From positions 1-64,000 of the forward strand of contig NZ_VOBI01000024.1 of the NCBI RefSeq assembly GCF_008369325.1: a DNA stretch of 64,000 nt, read 5' to 3'. The stretch is from Pseudomonas sp. ANT_H12B (GTDB taxonomy: Bacteria; Pseudomonadota; Gammaproteobacteria; Pseudomonadales; Pseudomonadaceae). Shown in pieces: positions 58,395 to 64,000 of this stretch. Under the pieces are notes generated by a model. It was not told where the DNA came from and did no database searches. It saw only the letters and a list, made by a program, of their open reading frames with translations. How positions within the stretch are numbered: position 1 is the stretch's first letter; every line of letters begins with the position of its first letter. The position numbers and the translations under genes were made by a program.

Positions 58395-59111
58395 TTAAAC
58401 CACATCCACCCCGACATGAATCGCATCATGCCGCCAAAACTCCAGGTCACAGTCGATCAGCCGCTCATGCTGGTCATAATTGACCCGAGCAATCCGCAAC
58501 CCCGGGCTCCCCACCGACACGCGCAAAGCCGCCGCCGCATCCACCGACAACGCCGTCGGGACAATCTCGAAGCGCACTCGCCCGTAGTGCAAATCGTAAT
58601 GCCGCGCATACAGCTCGGTAATCGACTGATTCAAATCAAACTCAAGAATCCCCGGAAAATACTGCGGATTCAAATAGTGCTCCACATACAACACCAGGCG
58701 CTCATCGATGCGCCGCGCCCGGCAAATCTGAATCACGCTCGACAATGCCGGCAACTGCAACCAGGCACAGACCGCCGCCGACGCCGGCTGCAAACGTGCT
58801 GAAATCACCTCTGTAGACGGCACCCGCCCCTGAGCACTGACCATTGCGTGAAAGTGGCTGCGCTGCATCAGGTTATAAGCCAGGCGCGGCGGCGACACGA
58901 ACCAGCCACGGCGCTCCTCGCGATAAATCTGCCCTTGTGCTTCCAACTGCAACAACGCTTCACGCACGGTGATCCGCGTGGTGCCGAACAATTCACTGAG
59001 TTTGCGCTCGGCCGGTAACTTGCTTCCGGAGGCCAACAGCCCGTGGTCGAGCTGTTCCTGAAGAACCTGCCCGATGGCTGTCACCGCTTTGGTTGTCTCG
59101 ATGCGCATCAA
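58395..59111 (-). CDS. GntR/UTRA family transcriptional regulator
   Basis: This 238-aa repressor has an N-terminal winged helix (about 1-70, GSKLPAERKLSELFGTTRITVREALLQLEAQG) and a C-terminal UTRA ligand domain (about 90-235). The UTRA class (PhnF, NagR, DasR) binds palindromes with a CTAGACCA-type half. Such sites lie in the region between this gene and the ABC operon, and 59122-59135 is 11 bp upstream of its own start. It probably controls itself and the operon. The ligand is likely a phosphonate or sugar phosphate, by family analogy. Confidence 0.9.
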   Translation of the reverse strand: MMRIETTKAVTAIGQVLQEQLDHGLLASGSKLPAERKLSELFGTTRITVREALLQLEAQGQIYREERRGWFVSPPRLAYNLMQRSHFHAMVSAQGRVPSTEVISARLQPASAAVCAWLQLPALSSVIQICRARRIDERLVLYVEHYLNPQYFPGILEFDLNQSITELYARHYDLHYGRVRFEIVPTALSVDAAAALRVSVGSPGLRIARVNYDQHERLIDCDLEFWRHDAIHVGVDVV

Positions 59112-59121
59112 CGTTACCTAT

Positions 59122-59135
59122 CTGGACTAGACCAG
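59122..59135. promoter_or_regulatory. UTRA-type operator O1
   Basis: CTGGACTAGACCAG has complementary outer arms CTGG/CCAG and centre CTAG. It resembles the TGGTCTAGACCA consensus of DasR and the TGGTATAGACCA site of NagR/PhnF. It overlaps the GntR promoter or ribosome-site region. Confidence 0.65.
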
Positions 59136-59400
59136 CACTGTTTCAGGGCAGAACCGTAACTCAAACCGGCTCCATCAACTCCCTGCAAGCCTAGGCACTG
59201 CACATGACTGGCAGATGACAAAGCCGCCGAACGGTTGTGCCAGACACCTGCAAAATCACGGCCAAGTCCTTTCTTATCAGTCCTTTAGCCATGGTCTACG
59301 CTTACTCCGAAGCCTGAGTATTACAGCGCAAAAAATATAGGCAGGCCGATGTCAGACATCAAAATGTCATCAGTGGCGCCTAAATTGGCTCAGGTATTGC

Positions 59401-59413
59401 TGACCTAGACCAA
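59401..59413. promoter_or_regulatory. UTRA-type operator O2
   Basis: TGACCTAGACCAA shares CTAGACCA with O1 and lies between a likely promoter and the binding-protein gene, a suitable repression site. Confidence 0.6.
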
Positions 59414-59457
59414 CACAACCGCAATCGCAGCGTTGAAAACGCCCAAAGGAGCTTCGG

Positions 59458-60522
59458 ATGAAAAAGCTTTTCCTGGCATCACTGTTAGGCTCGACCATTG
59501 CCATGTGCACCGCCGCCATGGCGGCTGATGATTTGAAAACCCTCGAAGCCGCGGCGAAAGCGGAAGGTGCGGTCAACAGTGTCGGCATGCCCGATAACTG
59601 GGCCAACTGGAAAGGCACCTGGGATGACCTGGCCAAGAACTACGGCCTGAAACACATCGACACCGACATGAGCTCGGCTCAGGAACTCGCCAAGTTCAAA
59701 GCGGAAAAAGACAACGCCACTGCCGATATCGGCGACGTCGGTGCAGCCTTCGGTCCGATCGCGGTCAAGCAAGACGTTTCGCAGCCTTATAAGCCAAGTA
59801 CCTGGGAGCAGATCCCGGCTTGGGCGAAGGATAAGGATGGCCATTGGGCCCTGGCCTATACCGGCACCATTGCTTTCATCATCAACAACAAGCTGCTGCA
59901 CGGTTCCGACGCACCGACCAAATGGGCCGATCTCAAGACTGGCAAATACAAGGTCTCCATCGGTGACGTGAGCACTGCCGCCCAAGCTGCGAACGGTGTA
60001 CTGGCTGCCGCCATTGCCAATGGCGGGGATGAGAAAAACATTCAGCCGGCTCTGTTGATGTTTGCCGAGATCGCCAAACAAGGTCGCCTGTCAATGACGG
60101 ACCCGGTAATCGCCACCTTGGAGAAAGGTGAAATCGAAGTCGGTGTGGTCTGGGACTTCAACGGCCTGAGCTACAAAGCCAAGATGGCGAACCCGGATGA
60201 CTACACCGTGCTGATTCCATCTGACGGCTCGGTGATTTCCGGTTACACCACCATCATCAATAAATACGCGAAGAACCCGAACGCCGCCAAGCTGACCCGC
60301 GAATACATCTTCAGCGACGCAGGCCAGATCAACCTGGCGCGCGGCAACGCCCGTCCGATCCGCGCCGAGCACATAACACTGCCGGATGACATCAAGGCCA
60401 AACTGCTGCCTAACGAGCAGTACAAAGGCGTGACCCCGATCAAGGACGCGGATGCGTGGGAGAAGACTTCCAAGGCGCTGCCGCAGAAGTGGAACGAAGA
60501 AGTCATCGTCGAAATGAAGTGA
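59458..60522 (+). CDS. ABC transporter substrate-binding protein (phosphonate/spermidine-like)
   Basis: This 354-aa periplasmic binding protein has a signal peptide (about 1-22, ending AAMA/AD). It resembles the PotD/AfuA group used for polyamines, iron and 2-aminoethylphosphonate: GMPDNWANWKGTWDDLAKNYGL near residue 38 and SYKAKMANPDDYTVLIP near residue 240. It is the first gene of the operon with the phosphatase-like enzyme, two permeases and an ATPase. AAAGGAGCTTCGG precedes the ATG. A REP pair after the stop may raise its relative expression. Confidence 0.88.
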   Translation: MKKLFLASLLGSTIAMCTAAMAADDLKTLEAAAKAEGAVNSVGMPDNWANWKGTWDDLAKNYGLKHIDTDMSSAQELAKFKAEKDNATADIGDVGAAFGPIAVKQDVSQPYKPSTWEQIPAWAKDKDGHWALAYTGTIAFIINNKLLHGSDAPTKWADLKTGKYKVSIGDVSTAAQAANGVLAAAIANGGDEKNIQPALLMFAEIAKQGRLSMTDPVIATLEKGEIEVGVVWDFNGLSYKAKMANPDDYTVLIPSDGSVISGYTTIINKYAKNPNAAKLTREYIFSDAGQINLARGNARPIRAEHITLPDDIKAKLLPNEQYKGVTPIKDADAWEKTSKALPQKWNEEVIVEMK

Positions 60523-60558
60523 TGCTTTAGATCCCCACTTGGAGATCTGAAGCAGATC

Positions 60559-60653
60559 CCTGTGGGAGCGAGCCTGCTCGCGAAAGCGGTGAGTCAGTCG
60601 ACATAAATGTTGTATGTCGGTCCGCATTCGCGAGCAGGCTCGCTCCCACAAGG
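60559..60653. repeat. REP inverted pair inside the ABC operon
   Basis: CCTGTGGGAGCGAGCCTGCTCGCGAAAG and CGCGAGCAGGCTCGCTCCCACAAGG, between the binding-protein gene and the phosphatase-like gene. Its position after the first cistron suggests mRNA protection. Confidence 0.88.
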
Positions 60654-60708
60654 GAATTGAGTTGAACCCGGTTTTTTCGAATTCCTGTTTTGCGGAGTCA
60701 TCGCCCCT

Positions 60709-61515
60709 ATGAAGCACAACGTCATCCTTGTCGTGCTCGACGGCCTTAACTATGAGGTCGCGCGTCACGCCATGGGGCACCTGCAGGCTTATGTTGGCGC
60801 AGGACGCGCGGCGCTCTACAAACTGGAGTGCGAACTGCCGGCCCTGTCCCGACCGCTTTACGAATGCATACTGACCGGCGTTACGCCCATCGACAGTGGC
60901 ATCGTCCACAACAACGTCTCGCGCCTGTCCAACCAGCGCAGCATCTATCACTACGCCAAGGATGCCGGTCTTGTAACTGCCGCCGCGGCTTATCACTGGG
61001 TCAGCGAGCTGTATAACCGTTCGCCATTCGTGCCGGCCCGGGATCGTCACACCGACAGCCCCGACCTGCCGATTCAGCACGGCCATTTTTACTGGAACGA
61101 TCACTACCCGGACTCGCACCTGTTCGCCGACGCCGAAAACCTGCGTCTGCGCCACGCGCCGAACTTCCTGTTGGTGCATCCCATGAACATCGACGACGCC
61201 GGGCACAAGCACGGCCTCGACACCTCGCAATACCGCAATAGCGCCCGTTCGGCCGACATCATCCTCGCCGATTATCTGCAAACCTGGCTCGACGCCGGTT
61301 ATCAGGTGCTGGTGACCGCCGATCACGGCATGAACAACGACCGCTCCCACAACGGCCTGCTGCCCGAAGAACGCGAAGTACCGCTGTTCGTCCTCGGCGA
61401 CGCCTTCAGTTTCAACTCCAGCGCCGCACCGAAACAGACCGAAATCTGCGGCACCGTCTGCGAACTGCTGGGTGTGGCCCACGACAAACCAGTGTGCCGG
61501 GAGCTGCTCAAGTGA
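60709..61515 (+). CDS. Cytoplasmic alkaline-phosphatase-superfamily enzyme
   Basis: This 268-aa protein has the phosphodiesterase/nucleotide-pyrophosphatase branch of the alkaline phosphatase fold: the first metal Asp in VLDGLNYEVA (about 9-18), a candidate nucleophile region PALSRPLYE (about 44-52), IDDAGHKHGLD (about 160-170) and the second metal block TADHGMNN (about 203-210). It has no signal peptide, so it should act in the cytoplasm on the imported compound. It sits between the binding protein and the permease and overlaps the permease start (GTGA). It is smaller than phosphonoacetate hydrolase PhnA (about 410 aa). The substrate is open. Confidence 0.8.
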   Translation: MKHNVILVVLDGLNYEVARHAMGHLQAYVGAGRAALYKLECELPALSRPLYECILTGVTPIDSGIVHNNVSRLSNQRSIYHYAKDAGLVTAAAAYHWVSELYNRSPFVPARDRHTDSPDLPIQHGHFYWNDHYPDSHLFADAENLRLRHAPNFLLVHPMNIDDAGHKHGLDTSQYRNSARSADIILADYLQTWLDAGYQVLVTADHGMNNDRSHNGLLPEEREVPLFVLGDAFSFNSSAAPKQTEICGTVCELLGVAHDKPVCRELLK

Positions 61516-62357
61516 ACTCCATTACCCGTGGAAAATGGCTGGCAGTGTTATGCCTGGTGCCCTTCGCGTTGTTCTTTATCGTGTTCGAAATCGCCCCGCT
61601 GGTCTGGGTGATGCTCAACAGCCTGGAATCGGAAGAGTTCGGCTGGGGCCTGGCCAACTTCACCAAGATCTTCAACTCGAAATTCTATTTGCAGGCGATT
61701 CAGTACAGCCTCGAGATCAGTTTCTGGTCCAGTGTGTTCGGGATCATCATCGCGGTGCTCGGTGCTTATTCGCTGCGCCGGGTCGACTCGAAACTGCGCA
61801 ACTTCGTCAATGCCTTCGCCAACATGACCAGCAACTTTTCCGGCGTGCCGCTGGCCTTCGCGTTCATCATTCTGCTGGGCTTCAACGGCACCTTTACCAT
61901 CATGCTCAAACAGTCCGGGATCATTCAGGACTTCAACCTGTATTCAAAAACCGGGCTGATCATTCTCTACACCTACTTCCAGATTCCGCTGGGCGTGTTG
62001 CTGCTCTACCCGGCCTTCGACGCCCTGCGCGAAGACTGGCGTGAATCTGCCGAACTGCTGGGCGCCAACGGCTGGCAGTACTGGCGGCACATCGGCTTGC
62101 CGGTGCTGACCCCGGCACTGCTCGGCACCTTCGTGATCCTGCTGGCCAACGCCCTCGGCGCCTACGCCACGGTGTACGCCTTGACCACCGGCAACTTCAA
62201 CGTGCTGACGATCCGCATCGCGGCGATGGTGTCCGGCGATATTTCCCTGGACCCGAACCTGGCCAGTGCCCTGGCCGTGGTGCTAGTGGTGTTGATGACG
62301 TTGGTGACCATCGTGCATCAGCTGCTGTTGAAGAGGAGCTACCATGTCTCGCGCTGA
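61512..62357 (+). CDS. ABC transporter permease (PotB/AfuB-like)
   Basis: This 281-aa inner-membrane permease has about six helices. The EAA loop ELLGANGWQYWRHIGLPVLTPAL (about 180-202) contacts the ATPase. I start at GTG 61512, which overlaps the upstream stop codon (GTGA). The frame upstream of 61512 belongs to the phosphatase gene. It pairs with the next permease. Confidence 0.9.
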   Translation: MNSITRGKWLAVLCLVPFALFFIVFEIAPLVWVMLNSLESEEFGWGLANFTKIFNSKFYLQAIQYSLEISFWSSVFGIIIAVLGAYSLRRVDSKLRNFVNAFANMTSNFSGVPLAFAFIILLGFNGTFTIMLKQSGIIQDFNLYSKTGLIILYTYFQIPLGVLLLYPAFDALREDWRESAELLGANGWQYWRHIGLPVLTPALLGTFVILLANALGAYATVYALTTGNFNVLTIRIAAMVSGDISLDPNLASALAVVLVVLMTLVTIVHQLLLKRSYHVSR

Positions 62358-63144
62358 ATTGGGGGCCGTCGGTGTCTATCACCGGGTCGTGGTGTATTTA
62401 CTGTTTGCCATTCTGTTGTTGCCCCTGGCCGGTACGCTGATTTACTCGATTTCCAGCAGTTGGTCGGCGACCATTCTGCCCAGCGGTTTCACGCTCAAGT
62501 GGTATATCCAGCTGTGGAGCGATCCGCGGTTTCTTGAGGCGTTCGGGCAGTCGCTGCTGGTCTGCGTCGGCGCGCTGATTTTGGCGGTGGTGCTGATTCT
62601 GCCGCTGCTGTTCGTGGTGCATTACCACTTCCCCAAACTTGATGCGCTGATGAACATCCTGATCCTGCTGCCCTTCGCGGTACCGCCGGTTGTGTCGTCG
62701 GTGGGGCTGTTGCAGCTCTATGGTTCCGGGCCGTTTGCGATGGTCGGTACGCCGTGGATTCTGATCGGCTGCTACTTCACCATCGCGCTGCCGTTCATGT
62801 ACCGGGCCATCACCAATAATCTGCAAGCGATCAACCTGCGCGATCTGATGGACGCCGCCCAACTGCTCGGTGCCAGCACCTGGCAAGCGGCGTTCCTGGT
62901 GGTACTGCCGAACTTGCGCAAAGGCTTGATGGTGGCGTTGCTGCTGTCGTTCTCGTTCCTGTTCGGTGAGTTCGTGTTCGCCAACATCCTTGTCGGGACC
63001 CGCTACGAAACCCTGCAGGTCTACCTCAACAACATGCGTAACAGCAGCGGTCACTTCACCAGTGCGCTGGTGATTTCCTACTTCTTCTTTGTGCTGGTTC
63101 TGACCTGGGCGGCCAATATCTTGAACAAGGACAAAAGCGAATGA
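62344..63144 (+). CDS. ABC transporter permease (PotC/AfuB-like)
   Basis: This 266-aa permease has about six helices and the EAA loop AAQLLGASTWQAAFLVVLPNLRKGL (about 177-201). It overlaps the preceding gene by 14 bp. AAGAGGAGCTACC precedes the ATG. Its stop overlaps the start of the ATPase gene by 4 bp (ATGA), so the three transport genes are tightly coupled. Confidence 0.9.
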   Translation: MSRAELGAVGVYHRVVVYLLFAILLLPLAGTLIYSISSSWSATILPSGFTLKWYIQLWSDPRFLEAFGQSLLVCVGALILAVVLILPLLFVVHYHFPKLDALMNILILLPFAVPPVVSSVGLLQLYGSGPFAMVGTPWILIGCYFTIALPFMYRAITNNLQAINLRDLMDAAQLLGASTWQAAFLVVLPNLRKGLMVALLLSFSFLFGEFVFANILVGTRYETLQVYLNNMRNSSGHFTSALVISYFFFVLVLTWAANILNKDKSE

Positions 63145-64000
63145 GCTATGTCAGCGTCCAACATCTTCAGAAAAACTACGCTGGGACCACAGTGTTCAGC
63201 GACATCAACTGCGAGATTCAGAAGGGTGAATTCGTCACCCTCCTCGGCCCCTCCGGTTGCGGCAAATCCACGCTGCTGCGCTGCATCGCCGGCCTGACGC
63301 CGGTGGATGCCGGGAAGATTCTGCTCGATGGTCAGGACATCGTTCCTTTGAGCCCGCAGAAACGCGGGATCGGCATGGTGTTCCAGAGCTATGCACTGTT
63401 CCCGAACATGACCGTGGAGCAAAACGTCGCCTTCGGTCTGCGCATGCAGAAGGTCAACGCCGACGACCGCCAAAAGCGTGTCGCCGAAGTGCTGAAACTG
63501 GTGGAGCTGAACGACTTTGCGGCCCGTTACCCCCATCAACTGTCCGGCGGCCAATGTCAGCGGGTTGCACTCGCGCGCTCCTTGGTAACCCGGCCACGGC
63601 TGTTGCTGTTGGACGAACCGTTGTCGGCCCTCGATGCGCGGATCCGCAAGCACTTGCGTGAACAAATTCGCCAGATCCAGCGCGAACTCGGCCTGACCAC
63701 GATCTTCGTCACACACGATCAGGAAGAAGCGCTGACCATGTCTGACCGGATTTTCCTGATGAATCAGGGAAAAATCGTACAGAGCGGCGATGCCGAAACC
63801 CTTTACACGGCGCCCGTGGATGTTTTCGCTGCCGGCTTCATCGGCAACTACAACCTGCTGGATGCCGACAGCGCGACGAAACTGCTGCAACGGCCGATCA
63901 CCCATCGCATCGCTATCCGCCCGGAAGCCATCGAACTGAGCCTGAACGGCGAACTCGACGCGCAAGTGCGCAGCCACAGCCTGTTGGGCAACGTGATTCG
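63141..64000 (+). CDS. ABC transporter ATP-binding protein (partial, runs off the window)
   Basis: The ATPase subunit is open at 64000; 286 residues are visible. The Walker A is GPSGCGKSTLL (about 36-46). The Q-loop is in GMVFQSYALFPNM. The signature is LSGGQCQR, where Cys stands in place of the usual Gln, followed by Walker B LLLLDEPLSALDARIRKHLRE. The C-terminal regulatory (TOBE) part begins with the IAIRPEAIEL segment. It powers the importer. Confidence 0.9.
   Translation, partial: MSYVSVQHLQKNYAGTTVFSDINCEIQKGEFVTLLGPSGCGKSTLLRCIAGLTPVDAGKILLDGQDIVPLSPQKRGIGMVFQSYALFPNMTVEQNVAFGLRMQKVNADDRQKRVAEVLKLVELNDFAARYPHQLSGGQCQRVALARSLVTRPRLLLLDEPLSALDARIRKHLREQIRQIQRELGLTTIFVTHDQEEALTMSDRIFLMNQGKIVQSGDAETLYTAPVDVFAAGFIGNYNLLDADSATKLLQRPITHRIAIRPEAIELSLNGELDAQVRSHSLLGNVI

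Larger units (their letters stand above)
59112..59457. promoter_or_regulatory. GntR/ABC-operon control region
   Basis: A gene-free divergent region of 346 bp. It holds the near palindrome CTGG-A-CTAG-A-CCAG (59122-59135) just upstream of the GntR start, a half site TGGTCTA (59292-59298), TGACCTAGACCAA (59401-59413) about 45 bp before the binding-protein start, and the palindrome GATGTC-A-GACATC (59348-59360). Confidence 0.65.

Noticed and set aside
59341..59370. A Pho box before the ABC operon
   Set aside because: TGTCA repeats occur but are 15 bp apart, not the 11 bp of a PhoB site. The region fits better with a palindrome and UTRA sites.
60091..61482. A 463-codon open frame on the minus strand over the ABC operon
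   Set aside because: It crosses the binding-protein stop, a REP pair and the phosphatase-like gene, all clearly coded on the plus strand.
1..64000. CRISPR arrays, rRNA, intact insertion sequences or prophage genes
   Set aside because: No regular spaced repeats, rRNA segments, transposase or phage structural genes were found. All short repeats are REP-type or other palindromes.

Overview
The window is a stretch of chromosome from a Pseudomonas, most likely the P. fluorescens group. This rests on the GC-rich codon use, abundant GCGGGCTTGCCCGCGA-type REP elements, the urate-to-glyoxylate cluster, and gene orders that match, as I recall them, P. aeruginosa PAO1 folE-prmB-aroC-mtn and htrB-like-minCDE-rluA-apeB (unverified). 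It carries no rRNA, CRISPR array, intact insertion sequence or prophage. There is one tRNA.

Layout. 0.3-6.8 kb: two unrelated TRAP carboxylate importers face each other, a TAXI type with a fused permease and a DUF1850 partner on +, and a DctPQM type on -. 7.2-10.7 kb: a universal stress protein, a TerC membrane protein, a diverged palindromic repeat, and two small very acidic proteins. 10.7-11.0 kb: tRNA-Ser(GGA) with a possible integration scar. 11.3-18.4 kb: lipid genes (crotonase, PlsC, a thiolase/FadJ pair), CorA and a glutamine amidotransferase. 18.8-25.5 kb: small housekeeping and hypothetical genes, a cytochrome c, a broken transglutaminase, a RraB-like protein, an ankyrin protein and an acyl-CoA synthetase. 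25.6-34.5 kb: a decayed methionine-salvage locus (mtnB reduced to an 89-bp remnant, mtnD lacking a metal ligand, no mtnC), MFS, aroC, an esterase, prmB, an isochorismatase-fold protein, Smr, folE and a glutaredoxin-like protein. 34.6-36.3 kb: an aminotransferase/MarR divergon with twin operators.

36.4-47.7 kb is a purine/urate catabolic block. It holds an AzgA-type permease, LysE, HiuH, PuuE, UraD, allantoicase, ureidoglycolate lyase, the membrane cytochrome-linked urate hydroxylase PuuD, a urate/xanthine NCS2 permease and two tandem Tsx/OmpK outer-membrane channels. Together they carry urate across both membranes and degrade it to glyoxylate and urea. A palindrome, TTGTATACAA or a close variant, sits upstream of the azgA-like, hiuH and puuE genes and probably unites them in one regulon. 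The azgA-like mRNA also has a structured leader.

47.8-58.3 kb holds a patatin lipase, an LpxL-type acyltransferase, minCDE, rluA, apeB, a 58-aa membrane protein, a large MscS channel and a secreted M20 amidohydrolase. 58.4-64.0 kb is a GntR/UTRA regulator divergent from an ABC importer operon with a cytoplasmic alkaline-phosphatase-fold enzyme inside it. The shared control region holds CTAGACCA operator sites, and the operon runs off the window end. It is the best candidate here for a poorly described system.
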